Below are positions 17,683 through 26,022 of a stretch of 64,000 nucleotides of DNA, one piece after another. The notes under the pieces are model-generated. The model saw only the letters and a list, made by a program, of their open reading frames with translations. It was not told where the DNA came from and did not search any database. Position numbers and translations under genes: made by a program. The stretch is from Methylotenera sp965234545. GTDB lineage: Bacteria > Pseudomonadota > Gammaproteobacteria > Burkholderiales > Methylophilaceae. The first letter of the stretch is position 1. Each line of letters begins with the position of its first letter. The DNA lies in contig OZ248348.1 of the NCBI GenBank assembly GCA_965234545.1, forward strand, positions 1,178,001-1,242,000, written 5' to 3'.

Positions 17683-18582
17683 ATGAGTGACTTTACGAGT
17701 AATTTTTGGCCAGTATTTATTACCGCCATCTCCTTGCTTGGTATATTCGGTTGCGCCCTGCTGTTATGGCGCACTAGCAAGATCAAAGTTGAAACCAATA
17801 GCGAGGGCACCAGCGGCCACGTTTGGGATGAAGACCTGCGTGAAATGAACAACCCTCTGCCACGCTGGTGGGTAGGCATGTTTATCTTAACCATCGTTTT
17901 TGCGCTGTTTTACTTAAGTGCTTACCCTGGTTTAGGCAGCTATGCCGGCAAGTTGGGCTGGACACAAAACGGTCAATACGATAAAGAAATGGCCGATGCC
18001 AACAAGGCGCTAGAGCCTTTGTATGCTAAGTACACTGCCATGACGACCGAAGACTTGGCTAAAAATGCGGATGCTAAAGCCATCGGCGAACGTTTGTTCA
18101 TGAACAATTGTTCACAATGCCACGGTTCGGATGCAAAAGGCAGCCGCGGCTTCCCTAACTTGTCTGATAAAGACTGGATACACGGTGGCAGCCCAGAAAA
18201 AATCAAGGAAACCATTACCGGCGGTCGTATCGGCATGATGCCTCCAATGGCTGCGGCAGTGGGCAACGCCGAAGACGTGAAAAACGTAGCTAACTACGTA
18301 TTAAGCTTATCCGGCAGCATGCACGATTCCGGACGCGCCGGTTTGGGTAAAGAAAAATTCACCGCTTGTGCCGCGTGCCATGGCGCAGATGGTAAAGGCA
18401 ACCAAGCAATTGGCGCCCCTAACCTAAGCGACAACATTTGGTTACACGGTGCTGGCGAAGCTGCTATCATCAAACGCATTAACGAAGGCAAAGTCAACCA
18501 AATGCCTGCACAAGCCGGTCGTTTAACCGATGCACAAATACACGTGGTGGCTGCTTATGTTTACGGTTTATCCAACAAATAA
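17683..18582 (+). CDS. ccoP: cbb3 oxidase dihaem subunit (CcoP)
   Basis: A 299-residue di-haem cytochrome c. Two N-terminal membrane spans (about 9-28 and 62-82) flank the LREMNNPLPRWW segment typical of CcoP. Two cytochrome c domains follow with haem sites CSQCH (near 144) and CAACH (near 227), and methionines in MMPPMAA and QMPAQA as likely axial ligands. CcoP is the electron entry point of the oxidase. It is the last gene before a strong terminator, so ccoNOQP is a complete structural operon. Confidence 0.96.
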   Translation: MSDFTSNFWPVFITAISLLGIFGCALLLWRTSKIKVETNSEGTSGHVWDEDLREMNNPLPRWWVGMFILTIVFALFYLSAYPGLGSYAGKLGWTQNGQYDKEMADANKALEPLYAKYTAMTTEDLAKNADAKAIGERLFMNNCSQCHGSDAKGSRGFPNLSDKDWIHGGSPEKIKETITGGRIGMMPPMAAAVGNAEDVKNVANYVLSLSGSMHDSGRAGLGKEKFTACAACHGADGKGNQAIGAPNLSDNIWLHGAGEAAIIKRINEGKVNQMPAQAGRLTDAQIHVVAAYVYGLSNK

Positions 18583-18599
18583 ACACTAGCTAGTCGATG

Positions 18600-18637
18600 A
18601 AGTTGCATGCGGCCTACACTGCATGCAACTTTTTTTA
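18600..18637 (+). terminator. Terminator after ccoP
   Basis: A perfect 10-bp stem AGTTGCATGC / GCATGCAACT with a ten-base loop (18601-18630) followed immediately by seven T residues. It separates ccoNOQP from ccoG. Confidence 0.9.
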
Positions 18638-18670
18638 TTCGCAAGCCCTACGCGCCATAGAAAGTGAGCC

Positions 18671-20146
18671 ATGACCAATACGCCAGATGAAAAGAAACCC
18701 AGCAAGGCTACCCCAAAAAAGGCGCCTGCTAACGAGGTAGTCATTTCACTCTACGAATCGCAAGACAAAGTCTACCCACGTAGCGTGTCCGGTTTTTTTA
18801 CCCAATGGCGCTGGGCCATGATATGGCTGACCCAGTTATTCTTTTATGGCGTGCCATGGCTAGAATGGGGTCAACGCCAAGCCCTGTTGTTTAACCTAGA
18901 AGCCAAACGCTTCTACATATTCAAATTAGTCTTGTACCCACAAGACCTGATCTATCTCACGGCCATACTCATCATCTCGGCCCTATCGCTATTCCTATTT
19001 ACCGCCATCGCCGGACGGCTTTGGTGCGGCTACACCTGCCCACAAACGGTCTACACGGAAATTTTTATTTGGATAGAAAGAAAAATTGAAGGTGATCGTG
19101 CCACGCGCATGAAACTGGATGCGGCTGCCATGTCCCCTGAGAAACTGGCTCGCAAAGGGGCCAAACACTTTGTTTGGATTGCCTTCGCCTTATGGACTGG
19201 CTTTACCTTTGTTGGCTACTTCACCCCGATACGCGAATTATGGGCCGCCGTAATGAGTTACAGCCTTAGCCCATGGGAAATGTTCTGGGTGTGCTTCTAC
19301 GGTTTCGCCACATACGGCAATGCCGGCTTTATGCGCGAGCAAGTGTGTAAATACATGTGCCCATACGCACGCTTTCAAAGCGCCATGTTCGACGACGACA
19401 CCTTAATCGTTACCTACGATGAAGCCCGCGGCGAGCCTCGCGGTGGTCGCTCACGTAAAGCCGATGTCAGCTCACAAAAACTAGGCTCTTGCATAGACTG
19501 CAACCTGTGCGTGCAAGTCTGCCCTACCGGCATAGACATACGCAAAGGCCTGCAATACGAATGCATAGGCTGCGGCGCCTGCGCCGACGTGTGCGACACG
19601 GTGATGGATAAAATGGGCTACGAACGTGGCCTGGTTAAATACTCCACGCAAAATGCCATAGACAACAATTGGACACGCAGCCAAATGCTGCGTCGCATCC
19701 TGCGCCCACGTGTATTGATTTATGCCAGCATCTTGCTGCTGTTAATTGCTGCACTGATGGCCAGCTTATGGTTTAGAACGCCGTTCCGTGTGGACGTGGT
19801 GCGTGACCGAGGCGTGATGGCACGCCTGAGCGACGACGGCAAACTGGAAAACGTCTACCGCTTACAAATCATGAACGGTACCGAATCGCCGCAACATTTC
19901 ACCTTAAATGTAACGGGTATTGATGGCATAGAAATCGAAACCGAAGCCACCAGCGACAACGATGACGGTGTAGACGACATTAAAACCATCTTAGTTAAGC
20001 CTACTGAATCACGCTGGGTAATAGTCGATTTAAAAATACCGGATGGCTCATTGGACAGCGGTTCACACAAAATTAAATTTGAGATTGAATCGATAGAAAC
20101 CAAAGACGTGGTGTCAGAAAAATCGGTCTTCTTGGTGCCACGCTAA
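18671..20146 (+). CDS. ccoG: cbb3 oxidase assembly ferredoxin (CcoG/RdxA/FixG)
   Basis: A 491-residue membrane protein with several spans in its first half and two 4Fe-4S ferredoxin-like clusters. The CxxCxxCxxxCP motif appears as CIDCNLCVQVCP (near residue 275) and again as CIGCGACADVCD (near 298). Further cysteines (CGYTCPQ, CKYMCPYARF) are typical of the family. The C-terminal ~110 residues form an Ig-like periplasmic domain after the last span (about 350-367). CcoG is a cupric reductase that supplies Cu(I) for CuB assembly of cbb3 oxidase. It has its own region downstream of the ccoP terminator and is followed by ccoH. Confidence 0.95.
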   Translation: MTNTPDEKKPSKATPKKAPANEVVISLYESQDKVYPRSVSGFFTQWRWAMIWLTQLFFYGVPWLEWGQRQALLFNLEAKRFYIFKLVLYPQDLIYLTAILIISALSLFLFTAIAGRLWCGYTCPQTVYTEIFIWIERKIEGDRATRMKLDAAAMSPEKLARKGAKHFVWIAFALWTGFTFVGYFTPIRELWAAVMSYSLSPWEMFWVCFYGFATYGNAGFMREQVCKYMCPYARFQSAMFDDDTLIVTYDEARGEPRGGRSRKADVSSQKLGSCIDCNLCVQVCPTGIDIRKGLQYECIGCGACADVCDTVMDKMGYERGLVKYSTQNAIDNNWTRSQMLRRILRPRVLIYASILLLLIAALMASLWFRTPFRVDVVRDRGVMARLSDDGKLENVYRLQIMNGTESPQHFTLNVTGIDGIEIETEATSDNDDGVDDIKTILVKPTESRWVIVDLKIPDGSLDSGSHKIKFEIESIETKDVVSEKSVFLVPR

Positions 20147-20198
20147 CACCCTCCCCGTTCAAAACGGGTGATGGACTAGCTAATTTAAAGGAAAAGCA

Positions 20199-20465
20199 AT
20201 GCAAGAATTGGATACTAAAGCTTGGTGGCGCTACGGTTACGTTTGGTTTTTAATTGCCGGACCACTGACGGTCATTATTGCCGGCGTCATCACCGCCTAC
20301 ATTGCTGTCAACAGCCCTGACCCGGTCATCGATCAGAATTATTACCAGCACGGTCTAGACATCAATAAAACCTTGAAAGCGCAAAAAGACAGCTTGGCCC
20401 CCGCCATACAGGCCCGCAACCACGCGGCAACTGGCGTCACCCCAAGTGCAGACGAGCGACCCTAA
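20199..20465 (+). CDS. ccoH: Short FixH/CcoH-family protein
   Basis: An 88-residue protein with one membrane span (about residues 13-37) and the PDPVIDQNYYQHGLDIN segment characteristic of the FixH family just after it. Standard FixH is about 150-170 residues, so this is the shortened form found in some betaproteobacteria that lacks most of the periplasmic domain. CcoH is required for stable assembly of cbb3 oxidase. No ccoI copper ATPase or ccoS follows; instead the next gene four bases on is a ubiquinone hydroxylase. Confidence 0.82.
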   Translation: MQELDTKAWWRYGYVWFLIAGPLTVIIAGVITAYIAVNSPDPVIDQNYYQHGLDINKTLKAQKDSLAPAIQARNHAATGVTPSADERP

Positions 20466-20468
20466 AGC

Positions 20469-21647
20469 ATGCACGCCCAAACCGACATCCTTATCATCGG
20501 TGCTGGGCCTAGCGGTTTATGCTTGGCCAGTGCCTTAGCTAAAACCGGCTTAAACATCACCGTGCTTGAACGACAAAGCTTGGGCAGCATTGCCCATCCT
20601 GCGTTCGATGGTCGAGAAATTGCTTTAACCCACCATTCTGTTCAATGGCTAAAGGATTTAGGCGTATGGCAGCACATACCAGCGCAAGCCATTTCCCGCT
20701 TGCGCGATGCCCGTGTGTTCAATGGCAGTTCCTTGCTGTCACTCAATATTGGCCATGACTTAAGCAACAAGAGCGAATTGGGTTACTTGGTGGCCAACCA
20801 CGAAATTCGTCTGGCGGCTTATGCGGTGGCGGCCAGTCATGCCAGCATTACCATCCAAACAGACCTGCAAGTGCAGCACATCCAGCAGCAAGACGCTGGC
20901 GTGCGTGTGACGCTTAGCAACCACAACACCATCACCAGCCAATTACTGATTGCTGCCGACAGCCGCTTTTCAGAAACACGCCGAGCCATGGGCATCGCAG
21001 CCGACATGCACGACTTCGGCAAAACCATGTTGGTCTGCGTCATGGCCCACACAAAGGATCACCAGCAGACTGCGTGGGAATGGTTTGATTACGGGCAAAC
21101 CTTGGCCTTGTTGCCCATGAACGGTTCCCTATCCTCCGTGGTGATTACCCTAGCGCCCGACGAAATGAGCGAGTTAATGCAGTTAACTGAGCCGGCATTT
21201 AACCAAGAGGTAACGGCCAGATTCAAACACCGACTCGGCGCCATGCGTCTGGTATCCACCCGCCACACTTACCCATTGGTCACGGCCTATGCCAAACGAT
21301 TGGTTGGCCCACGCTTCGCCCTAGTCGGTGATGCGGCAGTAGGCATGCACCCAGTGACCGCGCACGGTTTTAATTTTGGTGTGTCCGGCATAGCTTGCCT
21401 GGCCGGTGAGATTCAAGCCGCTTTAAATAAACAGCAAGACATCGCGTCTGATCGCTTGCTACGACGCTACGAACAAGCCCACAGGCGTCACACCAAGCCC
21501 TTGTTTTTAGCCACCCACGCCATAGCCAAACTGTACGCAAGCAGCAGCCTGCCAGCGCGCTTGCTGCGGGCCGGTGCCATTCGTATCGGTAATCGGATTA
21601 GTCCATTTAAACGGGCCGTGGCCGGCTTTTTAGCGGATGCCCGCTAG
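20469..21647 (+). CDS. ubiM: FAD-dependent ubiquinone-biosynthesis hydroxylase, UbiM type
   Basis: A 392-residue flavoprotein monooxygenase of the UbiH/UbiF/COQ6 family. The N-terminal Rossmann motif GAGPSG (residues 12-17), the middle FAD/NADH region and the C-terminal GDAAVGMHPVTAHGFNFG motif (near 288) are intact. The DGREIALTHHS segment (about 47-57) matches what I recall for the UbiM branch, which hydroxylates the ubiquinone ring, in some species at several positions. UbiH or UbiF would be the alternatives and a tree is needed to decide. It begins four bases after ccoH, so it is likely cotranscribed with the oxidase assembly genes. Confidence 0.78.
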   Translation: MHAQTDILIIGAGPSGLCLASALAKTGLNITVLERQSLGSIAHPAFDGREIALTHHSVQWLKDLGVWQHIPAQAISRLRDARVFNGSSLLSLNIGHDLSNKSELGYLVANHEIRLAAYAVAASHASITIQTDLQVQHIQQQDAGVRVTLSNHNTITSQLLIAADSRFSETRRAMGIAADMHDFGKTMLVCVMAHTKDHQQTAWEWFDYGQTLALLPMNGSLSSVVITLAPDEMSELMQLTEPAFNQEVTARFKHRLGAMRLVSTRHTYPLVTAYAKRLVGPRFALVGDAAVGMHPVTAHGFNFGVSGIACLAGEIQAALNKQQDIASDRLLRRYEQAHRRHTKPLFLATHAIAKLYASSSLPARLLRAGAIRIGNRISPFKRAVAGFLADAR

Positions 21648-21664
21648 CGGCCCATGGTGCTGTG

Positions 21665-22528
21665 CTAGTCGCTGATTTGCACCTTTAAACCCAGCGCGCT
21701 GATGCGCGCGCCCATGGCGGCCATCCACTCGTGCGGCAAGCGGCTTAATCTGGGCGCTTCAACCTGATAAGACGGTCTGGCCAAACCGTACAAAAGCACC
21801 CCCAGCACCACCTCTTTCACCTCAGCCAGACGTGCTAAATAGGCCAATATATCGTCTTCACTGGGTGGCTCGCCGTCCATGCCGAATACGCAGGTTTGTA
21901 TAAAGGTTGGGCACAGCGCCGCGCAGTTTCGTAAGCGTTGCAAGTGGCTTGCAGGCTTGATGTGCACATCATTGATGCGGGCAATGCCGGCCTCCGTGCC
22001 TGCATCCAACTTAAACCACACTTCGCCATTTAATTTAGCCAACTGCTTCAAGCTAGCCAACACAGCGGGTTTGTCCATTAAACTGCCGTTGCTGATTAAA
22101 CGCACTTTAATGGGATGCAATTGATCCTTGCCCAACAAATTAAAGTCGTGCAAGACCCTTTCTAGCATGGTTAACACCTCAGGAAATTCCTTAGCGCTAG
22201 TAGGTTCGCCGTTGCCTGAAAAAGCAATGTCTTGCAATTGCCGATCGCCCTCCGCCACATAGCGCGTCATGAAATCGCCGTGCAATGCGTCCTGCAGAAA
22301 TTGCCGCAATTCTTTTTCCAGCAAAGGCACATCAACAGGCGGTGGCGTGCCCCGGCTTAAATCAGGCACTTGGCAATACACACAGCGCCAATTGCAGGCG
22401 TTATTCACATTGAGGTTGATGCCTATGGAAACGCCACCGGCCCTTCTAGAAACCACCGGATAGACATAACGCATGCCACTGACGTCTCGGTTGTGGTCTT
22501 CCACGGTTAAATACTGATTATCTGTCAT
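21665..22528 (-). CDS. Radical SAM protein of unknown substrate
   Basis: A 287-residue protein with a radical SAM CxxxCxxC cluster motif (C45, C49, C52), a GNGEPT-type SAM-contact segment (FSGNGEPTS near residue 106) and the remainder consistent with a partial TIM barrel. An N-terminal segment before the cluster contains NLNVNNACNWRC. No auxiliary cluster-binding cysteine pattern is evident at the C-terminus. I cannot assign a substrate. It is convergent with the ubiquinone hydroxylase and lies 45 bases downstream of fnr on the same strand, so it may be expressed with fnr. A related group sits near tRNA-modification radical SAM enzymes, but I have no evidence for that function here. Confidence 0.8.
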   Translation of the reverse strand: MTDNQYLTVEDHNRDVSGMRYVYPVVSRRAGGVSIGINLNVNNACNWRCVYCQVPDLSRGTPPPVDVPLLEKELRQFLQDALHGDFMTRYVAEGDRQLQDIAFSGNGEPTSAKEFPEVLTMLERVLHDFNLLGKDQLHPIKVRLISNGSLMDKPAVLASLKQLAKLNGEVWFKLDAGTEAGIARINDVHIKPASHLQRLRNCAALCPTFIQTCVFGMDGEPPSEDDILAYLARLAEVKEVVLGVLLYGLARPSYQVEAPRLSRLPHEWMAAMGARISALGLKVQISD

Positions 22529-22573
22529 GGCTTAAGGCTTGGCGGCGTTATGCATGGATGGGCAAGGGGCTAG

Positions 22574-23305
22574 CTAAACACAGCCAGTGGGGTTAACGAT
22601 TTTCTTCAAGGCGGCAGGATTTAATATGCCGACATAACGCTGCTTCACTTCTATGATGCCTTCGTCGCTGAATTTAGAAAAAGCCCGGCTAACCGTCTCT
22701 AGCTTCATGCCGAGGTAGCTTCCGATTTCCTCGCGCGACATGCGCAGCACAATTTCTGATTGAGAAAAACCGCGGGCATGCAAACGCTGCACTAGGTTTA
22801 ATAAAAAGGCGGCCAGGCGCTCCTCGGAACGCATATTACCAATCAGCAACATCATGCTGTTTTCACGCACGATTTCACGGCTCATGATTTTATGCACATG
22901 GCGCTGCAATACTGGAAATTCACGGGATAACTCTTCTACGTTGGCAAAAGGCATGACACACACCTCGGCATCTTCCAAGGCCACGGCATTGCAACTGTGC
23001 TGGTCGGTAACGATGCCGTCCAAGCCTATGATTTCGCCGGCCATTTGAAAGCCGGTTACCTGCTCGTGACCTTCAGCCGTTGACACACTGGTTTTAAAGA
23101 AACCGGTGCGTATAGCAAATAAGGATTTAAAGGGCTCACCGTCCCTAAACAACAGCTCACCTTGTTTTACCTGGTGACGGGTGGCGACCACTTCATCGAG
23201 GCGCTTCATGTCCTCTTGGCCAAAACTGATGGGCATGCAAAGTTCACGCAAATTGCAGCTGGAACAAGCGACCTTGATGGTTTCTGGTGTTGTTGCGATA
23301 GTCAT
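22574..23305 (-). CDS. fnr: FNR-type oxygen-sensing transcription regulator
   Basis: A 243-residue Crp/Fnr-family regulator. The oxygen-labile 4Fe-4S ligands of true FNR are present: C14, C17 and C23 (CX2CX5C) plus C105. A cyclic-nucleotide-like sensor domain is followed by a dimerisation helix and a helix-turn-helix (about residues 189-218) with the E-xx-SR recognition pattern (ETVSR) that reads TTGAT half sites. It probably activates ccoN, hemN and ompW through the three perfect boxes in this window. The hemN box lies 116 bases upstream of its own start, so autoregulation from the shared region is possible. Confidence 0.93.
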   Translation of the reverse strand: MTIATTPETIKVACSSCNLRELCMPISFGQEDMKRLDEVVATRHQVKQGELLFRDGEPFKSLFAIRTGFFKTSVSTAEGHEQVTGFQMAGEIIGLDGIVTDQHSCNAVALEDAEVCVMPFANVEELSREFPVLQRHVHKIMSREIVRENSMMLLIGNMRSEERLAAFLLNLVQRLHARGFSQSEIVLRMSREEIGSYLGMKLETVSRAFSKFSDEGIIEVKQRYVGILNPAALKKIVNPTGCV

Positions 23306-23368
23306 GTTTGAATAATTAACGTGAGAGGCTTATAGCATAGCGTTTTCAGGCCTTAATGGCTAGGCCTA

Positions 23369-23386
23369 GTTAGCCAATCTGCTAAC
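23369..23386. promoter_or_regulatory. Small dyad in the fnr-hemN intergenic region
   Basis: A 6-bp perfect dyad GTTAGC / GCTAAC separated by six bases, between the divergent fnr and hemN genes. It could be an operator for an additional regulator. Such short dyads occur by chance, so support is weak. Confidence 0.25.
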
Positions 23387-23420
23387 GATAAGGCATGGAT
23401 TTAAATTACCACACTATCTT

Positions 23421-23434
23421 TTGATATGCATCAA
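23421..23434 (+). promoter_or_regulatory. FNR box of the hemN promoter
   Basis: A perfect TTGAT-N4-ATCAA site (TTGATATGCATCAA). A -10-like CATAGT at 23457-23462 begins 29.5 bases from the box centre, the class II arrangement, and the hemN ATG follows at 23495. The box may also influence the divergent fnr gene. Confidence 0.88.
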
Positions 23435-23494
23435 ATCGACAGGCACGAAAAACTGTCATAGTGGCATCCTGAGCTAATTGCCGAATAAGAAATT

Positions 23495-24916
23495 ATGACC
23501 ACTGCCAACGAAACAATCGCATCCGCCCTAGACAACATCATGCCTGGGGTGAGCAGCGAGACCTTGAAAAAATACGATGTTTCAGGCCCTAGGTACACTT
23601 CTTACCCTACCGCCGATCGATTCGTTGAAGCGTTCACGCAAGAGGCTTATATGCTGGCACTGGAGCAGCGCCGAGAAATTGCTGCCACGCAGCCATTGTC
23701 TATTTATGTGCACATCCCTTTTTGCGAATCCTTGTGCTTTTTTTGTGCCTGCAACAAGATAGTCACCAAACACCACGAACGCAGTGCCGAGTATTTGCGC
23801 TACTTAAACCGTGAAATTGATTTACACATCGAACACCTAGGCGCAGGCCAAACCATCTCGCAACTGCATTTGGGCGGCGGCTCGCCGACTTTTTTCTCGG
23901 ACGAAGAATTGGCCGAGCTGATGAGCATGCTAAAACGCAATTTTGTGTTTGCGCCCGGTGGGGAGTATTCAATTGAAGTCGACCCACGCACGGTTAACGA
24001 ACAAAGATTGAAGCATCTGGCTGACTTGGGCTTTAACCGCTTAAGCTTTGGCGTGCAAGACTTTGATCCGGAAGTGCAAAAAGCCGTGCACCGCATACAG
24101 CCCGCCGAGCAGGTATTCTCATTGGTGGATGCCGCTAGGCGCTATCGCTTTGAATCGATTAATGTGGATTTAATTTACGGCTTGCCCATGCAGACACCGG
24201 AGTCGTTTAAACGCACTTTAGCGCAAGTGGTTGAGCTACGCCCCAACCGCATTGCCTTATACGGCTATGCCCACTTGCCTGAGCGCTTTAAACCACAACG
24301 CCGCATCAGCGAATACGAACTACCGGCCGCCGCCGACAAAATCACCATGCTAGGCAACGCCTTAAAGGCGTTTATCGATGCCGGTTATGTGTATGTGGGC
24401 ATGGATCACTTTGCCTTACCCGACGACGAATTAGCCATCGCCAAACGCCAAGGCCGCTTGCACCGCAATTTCCAAGGTTACAGCACCCAACCGGATTGCG
24501 ATTTAATCAGCCTGGGCGTATCGGCCATAGGCCGAGTAGGTGCTACCTACAGCCAAAATGCCAAAACCATAGAAGAGTATTACGACCACCTTAACCACGG
24601 CCGCTTCCCTGTGGTGCGCGGCCTGGCCCTATCCCGCGACGACATCGTGCGTCGTGCAGTCATCATGGCCATCATGTGCCAAGGCGCACTGCAATACGAA
24701 GCCATAGAACTGGCTTACATGCTGGACTTCAGAAGCTATTTTGCCGACGAAATGGACGCCTTAAAAGCGCTGGAAAAAACCGACATGGTCTTGCTAGAAG
24801 AAGACGGCCTGCAAGTCACTGACACCGGCTGGTTCTTTGTGCGTGCCGTTGCCATGGTGTTTGATAAGCACTTGCAAACCGACCGCAACCGCGCACGTTT
24901 CTCCAAAATCCTCTAG
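23495..24916 (+). CDS. hemN: Oxygen-independent coproporphyrinogen III oxidase HemN
   Basis: A 473-residue radical SAM enzyme that decarboxylates coproporphyrinogen III to protoporphyrinogen IX without oxygen. The HemN-specific cluster motif CX3CX2CXC is intact (C77, C81, C84, C86), followed by the HLGGGSPTF glycine-rich SAM segment near residue 127. Length matches E. coli HemN and the N-terminal extension that distinguishes it from HemW is present (YTSYPTADRF). A perfect FNR box precedes it, so haem for the cbb3 oxidase and its own expression are tied to low oxygen. It stands alone and is followed by a REP-like repeat. Confidence 0.95.
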   Translation: MTTANETIASALDNIMPGVSSETLKKYDVSGPRYTSYPTADRFVEAFTQEAYMLALEQRREIAATQPLSIYVHIPFCESLCFFCACNKIVTKHHERSAEYLRYLNREIDLHIEHLGAGQTISQLHLGGGSPTFFSDEELAELMSMLKRNFVFAPGGEYSIEVDPRTVNEQRLKHLADLGFNRLSFGVQDFDPEVQKAVHRIQPAEQVFSLVDAARRYRFESINVDLIYGLPMQTPESFKRTLAQVVELRPNRIALYGYAHLPERFKPQRRISEYELPAAADKITMLGNALKAFIDAGYVYVGMDHFALPDDELAIAKRQGRLHRNFQGYSTQPDCDLISLGVSAIGRVGATYSQNAKTIEEYYDHLNHGRFPVVRGLALSRDDIVRRAVIMAIMCQGALQYEAIELAYMLDFRSYFADEMDALKALEKTDMVLLEEDGLQVTDTGWFFVRAVAMVFDKHLQTDRNRARFSKIL

Positions 24917-24924
24917 TCTAGCTC

Positions 24925-25039
24925 TTGTAGGAGCGGTCTATGACCGCGAAGCAAGCCCCCAAAGGTCTTGTCCAGAGAATTCATGACATCTTCGTCATGA
25001 TTCATACGCCAAATTCGCGGTCAAAGACCGCTCCTACAA
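24925..25039. repeat. Inverted pair of REP-like palindromes (BIME-like element)
   Basis: Two arms in inverted orientation, 24925-24950 and 25014-25039, each contain TTGTAGGAGCGGTC and are themselves palindromic: GCGGTC-TAT-GACCGC and GCGGTC-AAA-GACCGC. Between them is another small dyad, TCATGAC / GTCATGA (24981-25000). The structure follows hemN immediately and is nongenic. It resembles the widespread GTAGGAGCGG-type REP families mobilised by RAYT transposases; no such transposase is in the window. Confidence 0.82.
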
Positions 25040-25060
25040 AGCTTATGCCTTTTCGCCCAT

Positions 25061-25090
25061 AAAAAAAGCCCCTACCCTAAGGTAGAGGCT
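25061..25090 (-). terminator. Terminator of ompW
   Basis: Read on the minus strand, an AGCCTCTACC / GGTAGGGGCT stem (one mismatch) with a short TTAG loop is followed by seven T residues. It begins 46 bases after the ompW stop codon. Confidence 0.85.
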
Positions 25091-25136
25091 AACGTGGAAC
25101 CAGCCGTTCCGTTACAAAACTATAAAACTAGGTGGA

Positions 25137-25865
25137 TTAGAATTTTTTACCGATGCCCACACTGACCACCAATGGATTGATATGCAAATTATCAATTTTT
25201 TGGTAACCATCAGTTAAACTAGCAACTCCATTTGTATCTAATTTAACGTCGGTATTAAACCAAATCTTTTTCACATCAAAGTTAACCAACCATTTATCTT
25301 GCAGGTTCACGTCAAAACCAGCTTGCAATACTGCGCCAAACGCACTTCTGTCAATGCGAATTGGCAGATTTGAAGTAACACTAGATACGGTAGTAACAGC
25401 AGTCAGCTTGCGATCAAGACCTAACACAAATGCACCACCAGCACCTACATACGGATCAATCATTTGATCTGGGTTAAAGTGCCATTGAGCTGTTAGTGTA
25501 GGGGGTAACAAATTAACACTACCTAAGTCATGCGCAACCACTCCGCCAGTCCCAGAAACACTAACATCATGTCTTGTACCAACCGCTAAAATTAATTCAG
25601 CCGCAATGTTTTTAGTAAGGTAGTAAGAAATATCCAACTCGGGAATGGTGTTTGTATCAACCTGCAAATCGGCTGTATTACTTCCGTAAAGAGTATTAGC
25701 AACACCGGCACCGTATGCTGCATTAGTTGTTTCACCTAACGTACTCTTTACATTTGGGTTTACATTCGTAGCACGCAAACGGACCACTATGTCACCCGCT
25801 TCGGCTTGCGCTAACACTGGTGCAAAGGCTGAAAGCAAAGCCACGACTAATAAGGATTTTTTCAT
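25137..25865 (-). CDS. ompW: Outer membrane protein OmpW
   Basis: A 242-residue outer-membrane beta-barrel protein of the OmpW/AlkL family, whose eight-stranded barrels pass small hydrophobic compounds. It has a signal peptide (about residues 1-21, ending AQA) and a C-terminal GIGKKF, with the terminal Phe required for barrel insertion. The start at 25865 is chosen over an upstream in-frame start at 25901 because a GGAGAG Shine-Dalgarno lies seven bases before it and the signal peptide begins there. A perfect FNR box and a good -10 precede it, matching the known FNR control of ompW in E. coli. Related repeat sequences lie on both sides of the gene. Confidence 0.93.
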   Translation of the reverse strand: MKKSLLVVALLSAFAPVLAQAEAGDIVVRLRATNVNPNVKSTLGETTNAAYGAGVANTLYGSNTADLQVDTNTIPELDISYYLTKNIAAELILAVGTRHDVSVSGTGGVVAHDLGSVNLLPPTLTAQWHFNPDQMIDPYVGAGGAFVLGLDRKLTAVTTVSSVTSNLPIRIDRSAFGAVLQAGFDVNLQDKWLVNFDVKKIWFNTDVKLDTNGVASLTDGYQKIDNLHINPLVVSVGIGKKF

Positions 25866-25943
25866 TCTAGAACTCTCCATTTGATAAATTAAGGCAAACA
25901 AAATTTCGATGAGCCATCATAGCCAAAGGCTTAGGCGGTCGAT

Positions 25944-25957
25944 TTGATATTTATCAA
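25944..25957 (-). promoter_or_regulatory. FNR box of the ompW promoter
   Basis: A perfect TTGAT-N4-ATCAA palindrome. On the minus strand a TATGAT hexamer at 25921-25916 (five of six matches to TATAAT) begins 29.5 bases from the box centre, and the ompW start is at 25865. Same geometry as the ccoN and hemN promoters. Confidence 0.88.
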
Positions 25958-25972
25958 CTAGGGTGGGGAAAA

Positions 25973-26018
25973 CAAAGCTTGTTGTTTTTTTACCACAAGC
26001 TTTTTGTGCCACAGGCAC
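25973..26018. repeat. Two stem-loops between ompW and rlmD
   Basis: An inverted pair AAAGCTTGT / ACAAGCTTT surrounds a T-rich loop, and next to it lies GTGCC-ACA-GGCAC. They fall downstream of rlmD on the minus strand and upstream of the ompW promoter, so they may help end rlmD transcription. They are not textbook terminators. Confidence 0.5.
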
Positions 26019-26022
26019 TTTG

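Noticed and set aside
20147..20198. Hairpin CCCGTT-CAA-AACGGG between ccoG and ccoH as terminator
   Set aside because: The stem is short and no T run follows; ccoG and ccoH are probably cotranscribed.
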